DNA of 6,341 nucleotides. Origin: Actinomycetales bacterium (lineage in GTDB: Bacteria; Actinomycetota; Actinomycetes; Mycobacteriales; Mycobacteriaceae). This document shows, piece by piece, positions 1-5,780 of the stretch. Position 1 is the stretch's first letter; each line of letters opens with the position of its first letter. The position numbers were made by a program, and so were the translations under genes. Location of the stretch: NCBI GenBank assembly GCA_012841845.1, contig DUTZ01000525.1, forward strand, positions 1-6,341, read 5' to 3'. Under the pieces are notes generated by a model. It was given only the letters and a program-made list of their open reading frames with translations, had not been told where the DNA came from and did no database searches.

Positions 1-931
1 ACCAGCCCCAGCGCGCGAGCGAGCCCCGGCTGAGGCGCGCGAGCAGGCCGGGCCGCGCGGTCGCCAGCTCGGCGAGCAGCATCCCGGAGGCGAACCACGC
101 CGAGAACGCGGGCGGCAGGATCTGATCGTTGACCCCCTTGGGCAGCAGCCGGAGCCGATGCCAGGGGACGAGCGGGAACAGCAGGCCCGAGAGACCGAAC
201 GCGCCGACGGCGGGCAGGCGCCACCGGGACGCCGCGCCCCGCAGGTTCTTCATCCCGGTCCACAGCGCGGGCAGTGCGAGGTAGTAGGCCATCTCCACCG
301 CCAGTGACCACGCGTGGGTGATCCCGGAGACGAGGAACTTGCGCTGGTAGATCTGCGTGAGCGTGAGGTTGCGTAGCCACACGACGGGGCCGTTGACCCG
401 GTTCTGCGGCAGCACCACCATCGCCACGGCCACGAGCACCGAGTACGCCGGCATGATCCGCACGAGCCTGGCCCGCAGGTAGGGGAGCACCTCCCGGGCG
501 GTCCCGGGGCGGTCGCGACGGGCGTGGTCGGCGTGCGCCCGCCAGAGCAGGAAGCCGGTCTTGGCAAAGAAGACCGCGACCAGCATGTCGAGCCGCCCGA
601 ACAGGCGCCGCACCGGCGTGCCGAACGACATCCTGGTCACAAAGGCCACGTGGGTGGTGATGATCCCGATCGCCGCCAGCCCGCGCAGCCCCTCGAGCGC
701 CGGGATGTGGCCGCGGGAGCCGGCGAGCCGCGGCTCCTCCGACACCGGCGCCCCGCCCGCCGTCGGCCCCCCGGGAGCGGCCGACGCCGCTGGATCCGAA
801 GTCGCCGTGGAGGCAGCCGCATCCGCCCCGGTCCCCGGAGCCGTGGCAGTCTCCGGCTGCACGAGACGGCGGGCCGCGAACCCGGCCGCGACGGCTCCAC
901 CAGCGAGGGCGACGGCGGCGACAGGCCTCAT
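1..931 (-). CDS. Acyltransferase-3 family membrane protein, N-terminal part (3' end outside window)
   Basis: Integral-membrane O-acyltransferase of the acyltransferase-3 (OafA/YrhL-like) family, which transfers acyl groups to sugars or lipids at the cell envelope; the substrate here cannot be told. Translation from the ATG at 929-931 gives 310 residues still open at the window edge. Residues 1-22 are hydrophobic and about 26-75 form an Ala/Gly/Pro-rich linker. The family opening motif follows (IPALEGLRGLAAIGI, 76-90, then H94), with further hydrophobic segments near 113-130 and 160-175. The motif HAWSLAVEMAYYLALPALW (206-224) is also typical. GGGAG lies 5 nt before the ATG and supports this start; an in-frame GTG two codons upstream is the alternative. 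The segment equivalent to the usual FFxLSGFLL reads FFAKTGFLL (121-129), an unusual variant. The gene is monocistronic as far as can be seen. Family assignment is firm; substrate is unknown. Confidence 0.88.
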   Translation of the reverse strand, partial: MRPVAAVALAGGAVAAGFAARRLVQPETATAPGTGADAAASTATSDPAASAAPGGPTAGGAPVSEEPRLAGSRGHIPALEGLRGLAAIGIITTHVAFVTRMSFGTPVRRLFGRLDMLVAVFFAKTGFLLWRAHADHARRDRPGTAREVLPYLRARLVRIMPAYSVLVAVAMVVLPQNRVNGPVVWLRNLTLTQIYQRKFLVSGITHAWSLAVEMAYYLALPALWTGMKNLRGAASRWRLPAVGAFGLSGLLFPLVPWHRLRLLPKGVNDQILPPAFSAWFASGMLLAELATARPGLLARLSRGSLARWGW

Positions 932-1010
932 GGACACTCCCGGAACGACTGAGGTGGGACGACGATGCGTCTCCCGGCAGCTCGGTTGCCGCTGCCAGGA
1001 CATCCGGAAG

Positions 1011-1019
1011 AGATTAGCA
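1011..1019 (-). promoter_or_regulatory. Candidate extended -10 promoter element for the acyltransferase gene
   Basis: Read on the minus strand this is TGCTAATCT, which fits an extended -10 (TGN followed by TANNNT). It lies about 80 nt before the acyltransferase ATG. No convincing -35 hexamer sits 16-19 nt upstream, so the call rests on the -10 alone. It overlaps the dyad at 1012-1031. Confidence 0.35.
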
Positions 1020-1031
1020 CCGGTTCTAGTC
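1012..1031. promoter_or_regulatory. 20-bp imperfect dyad, candidate operator upstream of the acyltransferase gene
   Basis: GATTAGCACCGGTTCTAGTC equals its own reverse complement at 16 of 20 positions, with a perfect ACCGGT core and GATTAG/CTAGTC arms. It overlaps the candidate -10 of the minus-strand acyltransferase gene, where a repressor would block RNA polymerase. The cognate regulator is not in the window. It is AT-richer than its surroundings. Its binding role is inferred from symmetry and position only. Confidence 0.42.
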
Positions 1032-1064
1032 GCCGACCCCGACGTGGTCCGGGACGGACGCCAC

Positions 1065-1091
1065 GAGTACGGCCGGGCGCCCGGGCGACTC
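1065..1091 (-). terminator. GC-rich hairpin at the methyltransferase stop, possible terminator
   Basis: The arms GAGT/ACTC, CG/CG and CCGG/CCGG can pair around a GCGC loop, with one A bulge and one G-G mismatch. The structure begins within the stop codon of the methyltransferase gene. No U-tract follows on the minus strand, so it is not a canonical intrinsic terminator, though U-less hairpins are reported at actinobacterial gene ends. GC-rich DNA gives such hairpins by chance. Confidence 0.3.
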
Positions 1092-1887
1092 AGCCGCGCT
1101 TGCGCAGGACGAACCCCACGGCGCTGAGCGCCTCGTCGTGCCGACGGAACGTCGCACGCATCGCCAGGACGCGGCGGCGGGCGTCGGCGTCCCGCACGAG
1201 GTTGCGGACGATGCGGGCGACGCCGCCCAGTCCCTCGTCGGCGATCATCCGCCGGGGCCCCAGCAGGGCCATCGGCCGCAGCTCGACCTCCTCCACCTCG
1301 AAGCCGGCGGAGGCGAAGAGATCGCGCCACTCGGCCACGGTGAGGGGCCGGGCGTTGACGCGGATGGACTTCGCGAGGTCTCGCCGGATCTCCGTCTTGA
1401 CCTCGTCGTCGAGCTCGTCGGGCACCAGGCACAGCTCGTGTACGAGGTAGCGTCCGCCGGCGTCGAGCACGCGATGGGCCTCAGCGACGATCTGCGCCTT
1501 GGTCGACTCGCCCTGCATCGTGAGCATGGCCTCGCCCAGGACGACGTCCGCCGACGCCGCGGGCAGGCCCGTCTCCTGCGCGGTCGCCACCACCAGCGCG
1601 GCACCCTCGCCCACGGCGGCGCGCGTGACCTCGACGGCCTCGGGATCGGCGTCGACGCCCGTGTACGAGGCCGGATCGCGGTCGAGCAGCAGCCGGGCGG
1701 TGAGGCCGAGCCCGGGCGCGAACTCCACCACCCGGCGGCCGGTGACGGGCGCGGCGGCCACGAGCCACTCCGAGAGCTCCCGACCGCCGGGCCGCAGGAC
1801 CTTCTTGCCCACGCGGGCGAGCAGCCAGTGCCCGGCGACGGACTCGGTGTCGCGGGAGTGCTGGGGGAGCGGGGTGGTGGAGGTCAT
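1090..1887 (-). CDS. Class I SAM-dependent methyltransferase, probably iron-regulated
   Basis: Soluble 265-residue methyltransferase with a Rossmann-like fold; the acceptor substrate is unknown. Motif I reads VVEFAPGLGLTA (53-64), a variant of the usual ExGxGxG SAM loop. The acidic residue binding the SAM ribose is in YTGVDADPEAV (75-85). Later strands are visible as ASADVVLGEAML (111-122) and HRVLDAGGRYLVHEL (138-152). The Arg-rich C-terminus (about 205-265) is outside the core fold. The ATG at 1885-1887 was chosen because AGGAAGGA lies 5 nt upstream; a GTG eight codons further upstream would put that SD inside the gene. The neighbour upstream in the transcription direction ends 98 nt away, and the gap holds a DtxR/IdeR-like box, so this gene is probably transcribed separately and repressed by iron. 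Methyltransferase fold is firm; substrate and pathway are not recognisable. Confidence 0.9.
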   Translation of the reverse strand: MTSTTPLPQHSRDTESVAGHWLLARVGKKVLRPGGRELSEWLVAAAPVTGRRVVEFAPGLGLTARLLLDRDPASYTGVDADPEAVEVTRAAVGEGAALVVATAQETGLPAASADVVLGEAMLTMQGESTKAQIVAEAHRVLDAGGRYLVHELCLVPDELDDEVKTEIRRDLAKSIRVNARPLTVAEWRDLFASAGFEVEEVELRPMALLGPRRMIADEGLGGVARIVRNLVRDADARRRVLAMRATFRRHDEALSAVGFVLRKRG

Positions 1888-1929
1888 CGGGGTCCTTCCT
1901 GCCTGGTTCACGCCCCGGAACGGGCGAAC

Positions 1930-1948
1930 TTAGGCAAGGCTACCCTTC
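1930..1948 (-). promoter_or_regulatory. DtxR/IdeR-like iron box upstream of the methyltransferase gene
   Basis: TTAGGCAAGGCTACCCTTC on the plus strand matches the 19-bp IdeR/DtxR consensus TTAGGTTAGGCTAACCTAA at 14 of 19 positions, including the whole TTAGG half and the AGGCTA core. It lies 42 nt before the methyltransferase ATG. It overlaps possible -10 sequences on the minus strand (TAGCCT or TAAGTT). DtxR/IdeR proteins bound to Fe(II) repress from such sites in Corynebacterium and Mycobacterium. Iron repression of the methyltransferase is therefore inferred. Confidence 0.7.
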
Positions 1949-1954
1949 CAGTTG

Positions 1955-1973
1955 GGTGGGAAAAAGACCCACC
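1955..1973 (-). terminator. Hairpin after the nucleoside hydrolase gene, possible terminator
   Basis: GGTGGG and CCCACC form a perfect 6-bp stem with a 7-nt loop (AAAAAGA on plus, TCTTTTT on minus). The hairpin begins 12 nt after the hydrolase stop codon and could end the four-gene minus-strand transcript. The T-run is in the loop rather than after the stem, so it is not a classical intrinsic terminator. It also sits just upstream of the iron box. Confidence 0.4.
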
Positions 1974-1985
1974 TCCGGAGAGATT

Positions 1986-3020
1986 TCACCCCGGATCGGC
2001 GAGGGCGGCCATGACCTCGTCCAGCACCGCGTCCGGCCCGCCCGGAACGGAGAGGTCGACGACGAGGTGGGCGTTCGCCGCCCGCCCGCGGTGCCCGCGG
2101 CGGTCCTCGACCGTCATCCCGCGGGTGTGCTCGCCCGCGCACTCGACGCGCAGGTGCACGGGTTCCGTCACCGCCGCCTCGGAGTGTAGGGCCAGCCACG
2201 CGACCAGTGGGTCGTGCACCTGGGCCAGGTAGCCCTCGCCCACGGAGTCGTGGAACTCGAAGTAGAACCGCAGCGCGTCCACCAGGTGCCGCGCCAACGA
2301 CACGAGCCGGCCGTCCGCCGACGCCGCCTGCGCGAGTAGCCGCTCCGACCGCTCCGGCGTCCACACCGCCCGCTCGGTGAGGTTCAACCCGCACCACCAC
2401 GCCGGCGCGACGGCCGGATCGGCCTCCCGCGCCGCCTCCCAGGCCAGGCACACCGCGTCGGCGGCCTCGGGATCGACGTCGACGTTCCACTCGCTCACGG
2501 GCGTGGTGTTGCCGGGATGCCCGCGGTAGGTCCCGCCCATCACCACCAGCCGGCGCAGGAGCCGGGGGAGTGCGGGCTCCAGGTCGAGGGCCGCGGCCAG
2601 TGTGGACGAGGGCCCGGTCACCACGGCGACCAGCTCGCCCGGGTGGGCGCGCGCGAGGTCCACCCAGAGGCGGGCACCACTACGGGCGTCGAGGGCCCTC
2701 GCCGTCGTCCCCTCCTCCCGTTCCGGCAGGGCGGCGTACCCGGCGCCACGCGGGCCGTGGGTCTCGGGCGTGAAGGCGTGCGGAACCACGGTGGCCCCGG
2801 CCGCGCCGGCGGCCACCGACACCTCGGCGCCGGCGCCGGCGAGGTCGAGCCAGGCCAGGGCATTGCGCACGGTGTCGTCGATCCCCACGTTCCCCGCGGT
2901 GGCCACCACACCCTGCAGCGCGATCCGCCCGGCGCGGTGTTCGGCGGCGAGGTAGGCGATCGCCAGGGCGTCGTCGATCCCCGGGTCGCAGTCGAGCAGG
3001 ACTGGACGCCGCGCGCTCAC
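1986..3020 (-). CDS. Nucleoside hydrolase (IU-NH/Rih family)
   Basis: Hydrolyses the N-glycosidic bond of ribonucleosides to free base and ribose, normally for cytosolic nucleoside salvage; base preference cannot be read. The 344-residue protein has normal family length. The Ca2+/ribose-binding motif is at the N-terminus as LLDCDPGIDDALAI (8-21), matching the DxDPGxDD signature. Further family landmarks are N44 in ATAGNVGIDD, H88-G89, VVMGGTYRG (159-167), the ribose-binding SEWNVDVDPEAA (176-187) and VHDPLVAW (268-275), equivalent to the His-Asp pair near the C-terminal part of the active site. All catalytic elements appear intact. The GTG at 3018-3020 was chosen because it overlaps the stop of the upstream gene (GTGA) and sits seven residues before the first beta strand. 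The frame stays open far upstream, but that part is antisense or off-frame to the neighbour. It is the last gene of the operon. Confidence 0.93.
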   Translation of the reverse strand: MSARRPVLLDCDPGIDDALAIAYLAAEHRAGRIALQGVVATAGNVGIDDTVRNALAWLDLAGAGAEVSVAAGAAGATVVPHAFTPETHGPRGAGYAALPEREEGTTARALDARSGARLWVDLARAHPGELVAVVTGPSSTLAAALDLEPALPRLLRRLVVMGGTYRGHPGNTTPVSEWNVDVDPEAADAVCLAWEAAREADPAVAPAWWCGLNLTERAVWTPERSERLLAQAASADGRLVSLARHLVDALRFYFEFHDSVGEGYLAQVHDPLVAWLALHSEAAVTEPVHLRVECAGEHTRGMTVEDRRGHRGRAANAHLVVDLSVPGGPDAVLDEVMAALADPG

Positions 3021-3523
3021 GGCCGGGTGATCCCCGGGTGCGCGCGCAGGACGTCGCGGGTGATCTCGGCGTGACCGAGATGCTGCGTGAGGTCGCGGAG
3101 GACGTGGGCGGCCACCCACTCGGCGGTGGTGCCGGCGGGGTCGCGGCTTCCCCGGCCGGCCTTTGCGGCGTCGGCCACGCCGACCTCCAGGCCGAGCCGC
3201 CACCACCGCGGCCAGCCGTCGCGGAGCGCGGCGATCACCCCCAGGGCCTCGTCCGCGGTGCCGGTGGCGCGGAACTCGGCGTCGCGGTCGCGGGGCACGT
3301 CCCCGCCGCCGATCACCGACTCGCCCCAGAACCCCATGACCCCGTTCAGGTGCGTGACCAGCGCGAACACCGAGTTGATGCCGGGGACGTCGGGCACCGC
3401 GTTGACGCCGTCGTCGCCCAGGTCCTCGACGATCCCGGCAAGGGCGTCCAGCGTCTCGTCGAGCACCCGCGACCACGCGTCGAGCAGGCGCTCCACGCGG
3501 TCGGCATCGGACACGGCGCTCAC
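3017..3523 (-). CDS. DinB/DUF664-type (mycothiol-dependent transferase-like) protein
   Basis: A 168-residue helical-bundle protein of the DinB/YfiT superfamily. Members bind a divalent metal through three His, and in actinobacteria several are mycothiol-dependent transferases or isomerases; the specific reaction here is unknown. The first metal His is H58 in LVTHLNGVMGFW, followed by the typical VIGGGDVP turn (70-77). The second and third are H148 and H151 in LTQHLGHAEITRDVL (145-159), the family's C-terminal HxxH signature. The GTG at 3521-3523 was chosen because it overlaps the upstream gene's TGA by 4 bp; a second GTG three codons later would also work. An AAGGA lies too far upstream to be an obvious SD, so coupled translation with the SDR-like gene is likely. 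The downstream hydrolase gene is joined by the same kind of overlap. Fold assignment is good; function is open. Confidence 0.8.
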   Translation of the reverse strand: MSAVSDADRVERLLDAWSRVLDETLDALAGIVEDLGDDGVNAVPDVPGINSVFALVTHLNGVMGFWGESVIGGGDVPRDRDAEFRATGTADEALGVIAALRDGWPRWWRLGLEVGVADAAKAGRGSRDPAGTTAEWVAAHVLRDLTQHLGHAEITRDVLRAHPGITRP

Positions 3524-4968
3524 CACGGGCTCGGCTCGAAGTCCTTGAGAAAGCAGCCGTAGAGGTCCTCGCCGGCCTCGCCGCGGACGATCGGATCCAC
3601 GACGCGCGCGGCGCCGTCCACGAGGTCGAGCGGGGCGTGGAAGCCCTCCTCGTGCAGGCGCACCTTGGTCACGTGCGGGCGTTCGTCGGTGATCCAGCCG
3701 GTGTCCACGGCCGTCATGAGGATGCCGTGCTCGGTGAACATCTCCTCCGCGGAGGTGCGGGTGAGCATGTTGAGGCCCGCCTTGGCCATGTTGGTGTGCG
3801 GGTGCCCGGCGCCCTTGTAGCGGCGCGAGAACTGGCCCTCCATCGCGGAGACGTTCACCACGTACTTGCGGCGCGCCCCGGACGCCGCGAGCGCCGGACG
3901 CAGCCGCGAGACCAGGATGAACGGTGCCACCGAGTTGCACAGCTGCACCTCGAGCATCTCCATGGGCTCGACCTGCTCGACCGTGGCCACCCAGCTGTTG
4001 TGGTCCACCACGTCCGGCAACAGCCCGCCGGCGTCGATGGCGGTCCCGGCGGCGACCCGGTCCAGCGACGCCGAGCCTGCCTGCAGGGCGAGCTGGGCGA
4101 TGTGGTCGGCCTCCCGCTCGGCCTCGTCGGCGCCGATGAGCGCGGACTCGCCGCCCATGAGCGCGGCCGGGTGCAGCTCGGAGGTACGGCCCATCGTCAC
4201 CATGGGGACCTCGGCGGCGCGGCCGGTGATCGGCGCCGACTCGCCCTCGACCAGCCCGGAGTACGAGCCGGGGGAGCGGCGCACCGTCTGCGCGGCGTTG
4301 TTGATGAGGATGTCCAGCGGCCCGGCGGCGGCCACCTCGTCGGCCAGCGCCACCACCTGGGCGGGGTCGCGCAGGTCCACGCCGATCACGTGGACGCGGT
4401 CGGCCCAGTCGGTGTAGTCGTCCATCGAGGCGAACCGGCGGACGGCGTCGCGCGGGAAGCGGGTCGTGATGGTGACGTCCGCGCCCGCCCGCAGCAGCAT
4501 CAGCCCGATGTACATGCCGATCTTCGCGCGCCCGCCGGTGAGCAGCACGCGCCGGCCGCGCAGGTCCATCTCCGGGTCGCGCTTGGCGCGGTTGACCGCC
4601 GCGCACGCGGGGCAGAGCTGGTGGTAGAACGCGTCGACCTGGGTGTAGAGCTCCTTGCACACGTAGCAGGCCTGCGCGCGCTGCAGATGGCCCGCGACGG
4701 CCCCCGGGGCGTTGGACACCAGTCGGATCCCGGCCGTCTCGTCGTCGATCCGGGTGGGCGAGCCCGTCGCGGTGGCCTCGATGACCGCCTTGTCCGCCTC
4801 CTGCCGCGCCCGGCGCACCTCGGCCCGGCGCGCCTTCTTGAGGTACTTGAACATCCGGCCCACGGCCCGCTGGACGGTCACCGAATCCGGATCGTCGGCG
4901 GGGAGCCCCCCGACCTCGTCGAGGACGCGGAGGCAGGTCTCGAGGTCGGTGGGGTCGATCGTGCTCAC
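3520..4968 (-). CDS. Zinc-ribbon plus SDR-like NAD(P)-binding protein with atypical active site
   Basis: This 482-residue protein is much longer than a classical SDR (about 250). Residues 1-95 are charged and helical. C101-x2-C104 and C119-x2-C122 form a probable zinc ribbon. An SDR Rossmann domain starts near 136. The nucleotide loop reads VLLTGGRAKIGMYI (141-154), with Lys where the second Gly of TGxxxGxG is expected. NNAAQTVRR (223-231) is the NNAG-equivalent motif. About 100 extra residues follow (240-340) before N345, which matches the SDR helix-4 Asn. S374 (VNVSAMEG) and K396 fit the catalytic Ser and Lys, but the YxxxK tyrosine position is T392 (TNMAK); Y384 is nearby. I recall a widespread uncharacterised family with this architecture. 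The GTG start at 4966-4968 has no clear SD; the gene lies 33 nt after the HELAH gene and overlaps the next by 4 bp. Oxidoreductase activity is unproven. Confidence 0.87.
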   Translation of the reverse strand: MSTIDPTDLETCLRVLDEVGGLPADDPDSVTVQRAVGRMFKYLKKARRAEVRRARQEADKAVIEATATGSPTRIDDETAGIRLVSNAPGAVAGHLQRAQACYVCKELYTQVDAFYHQLCPACAAVNRAKRDPEMDLRGRRVLLTGGRAKIGMYIGLMLLRAGADVTITTRFPRDAVRRFASMDDYTDWADRVHVIGVDLRDPAQVVALADEVAAAGPLDILINNAAQTVRRSPGSYSGLVEGESAPITGRAAEVPMVTMGRTSELHPAALMGGESALIGADEAEREADHIAQLALQAGSASLDRVAAGTAIDAGGLLPDVVDHNSWVATVEQVEPMEMLEVQLCNSVAPFILVSRLRPALAASGARRKYVVNVSAMEGQFSRRYKGAGHPHTNMAKAGLNMLTRTSAEEMFTEHGILMTAVDTGWITDERPHVTKVRLHEEGFHAPLDLVDGAARVVDPIVRGEAGEDLYGCFLKDFEPSPW

Positions 4969-5001
4969 CAGGACACGGTACGACGACGAGGTGGCCGGTC
5001 C

Positions 5002-5667
5002 CTAAACGCTCGCCCCTGGCCGGGGAGCCACCACACCCGCCCGGAGCCCGGCGAGCGCCGCCGCCATGGCCCGGCGGTCGCGGGCATCGACCGGACCCGC
5101 GGCCGCCCGGGCGAACCCGTACCGGGCCGCGTAGGCGTCCGAGACGAGCTGGGCGTGCGCCTCGATCGGCCAGCCGCCCCGCCCTCCGCGCAGGGCTGCC
5201 GTCCCGGCCGGCCGGTCGAGCACCCGCCGCCAGTCGTAGGCACTCCGGCCCAGGCGCACCTGCTCGAACAGTGCCCGGGGGACGTACCGCGGCCCCACGT
5301 GGCGCCCCTGCCACACGTGCGCGAGTTCGTGGACCAGCGTCGGGGTGGCCCGCGGCCGGTCCGTGCCCACGATCCCCGGGTCCGAGCCGAGGTAGATCAG
5401 CCCCGGCAGCGCGAACGCCCGCGGGTGCGGGACGCCGGGGACGTGACCGCGGCGGATCACCACCGCCGCGGGGTCGATCGCGTCCCCGAACACGCCCCGC
5501 AGGTCGTCCAGGACCTCCGGCGGCAGCGCGAGCCGCGGGGGCGCCAGGCCACGGCGATCGGCGAGCCGGTCGGCGAGTCGGGCGATCGCGTCCAGGGCGA
5601 TCCCGGCGGCGTCGGCGAGCGGGGAGAGAACGGGCACAGGGCCATCCTGCCCGGCCGCCGCGGCCAT
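5002..5667 (-). CDS. DUF4157-like HExxH putative metallopeptidase
   Basis: A 221-residue protein with a zinc-metallopeptidase signature, LVHELAHVWQGRH (111-123), whose HELAH residues 113-117 would give two His ligands and the catalytic Glu. E169 in WPIEAHAQLVSDAYA (166-180) is a good candidate third ligand. The preceding segment, with RGVFGDAIDPAAVVIRRG (57-74), AFALPGLIYLG (84-94) and then HELAHVWQ, follows the order seen in DUF4157 and Vgr-related proteins. There is no signal peptide or membrane segment, so it is probably cytosolic. It appears to be the first gene of the minus-strand operon. The start is uncertain. The ATG at 5665-5667 has a weak SD, while the GTG at 5635-5637 has AGGA 7 nt upstream and would give 211 residues without changing the domain. 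More upstream in-frame starts would run into the divergent promoter region. Peptidase fold is likely; the target is unknown. Confidence 0.8.
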   Translation of the reverse strand: MAAAAGQDGPVPVLSPLADAAGIALDAIARLADRLADRRGLAPPRLALPPEVLDDLRGVFGDAIDPAAVVIRRGHVPGVPHPRAFALPGLIYLGSDPGIVGTDRPRATPTLVHELAHVWQGRHVGPRYVPRALFEQVRLGRSAYDWRRVLDRPAGTAALRGGRGGWPIEAHAQLVSDAYAARYGFARAAAGPVDARDRRAMAAALAGLRAGVVAPRPGASV

Positions 5668-5728
5668 CCGCAGGCGGTCTTTCGAGGTGCGCAGGATCGG
5701 AGAAGCGCGCGGGCATCCGAGGCTCCTA

Positions 5729-5743
5729 GCGTGATGGTCACGC
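5729..5743. promoter_or_regulatory. Perfect 6-3-6 dyad in the divergent promoter region, candidate operator
   Basis: GCGTGATGGTCACGC is a perfect inverted repeat (GCGTGA, 3-nt centre, TCACGC). It lies in the 113-bp gap between the minus-strand operon and the plus-strand SnoaL-like gene, 37 nt before the ATG of the latter. A weak plus-strand -10-like TAGCGT (5727-5732) overlaps its left arm. The half-sites GTGA/TCAC resemble those of CRP/GlxR proteins, but the spacing is 3 rather than 6, so that family is not supported. The cognate regulator is unknown. The rest of the gap shows no clear -35/-10 pair on either strand. Confidence 0.45.
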
Positions 5744-5780
5744 CCCCGAATCCGCTCCACGCACGGGAAGGACGTCCCCC

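Noticed and set aside
1074..1083. CGGGCGCCCG palindrome as an operator
   Set aside because: A 10-bp all-GC palindrome is expected often by chance at this base composition, and it is better explained as part of the hairpin at the methyltransferase gene end.
524..1127. Plus-strand open frames of 142 and 188 residues
   Set aside because: They are antisense to the acyltransferase gene, which carries unmistakable family motifs, and they have biased Arg/Pro/Ala composition without motifs.
1138..2232. A 364-residue plus-strand open frame
   Set aside because: It is antisense to the methyltransferase and the end of the hydrolase, has a His/Gly/Arg-rich composition and no recognisable domain.
3021..3476. 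N-terminal extension of the nucleoside hydrolase frame
   Set aside because: The extension is low-complexity Arg/Gly/Pro sequence overlapping the DinB-like gene in another frame. The GTG at 3018-3020 gives the normal family length.
3017..5716. An 899-residue minus-strand open frame
   Set aside because: Only its last 168 codons look like a protein (the DinB-like gene). The rest is Arg/Gly/Pro/Ala-rich off-frame translation across the SDR-like and HELAH genes, a typical high-GC shadow.
5729..5743. CRP/GlxR binding site
   Set aside because: The half-sites GTGA and TCAC are present but separated by 3 nt, while CRP/GlxR sites need 6.
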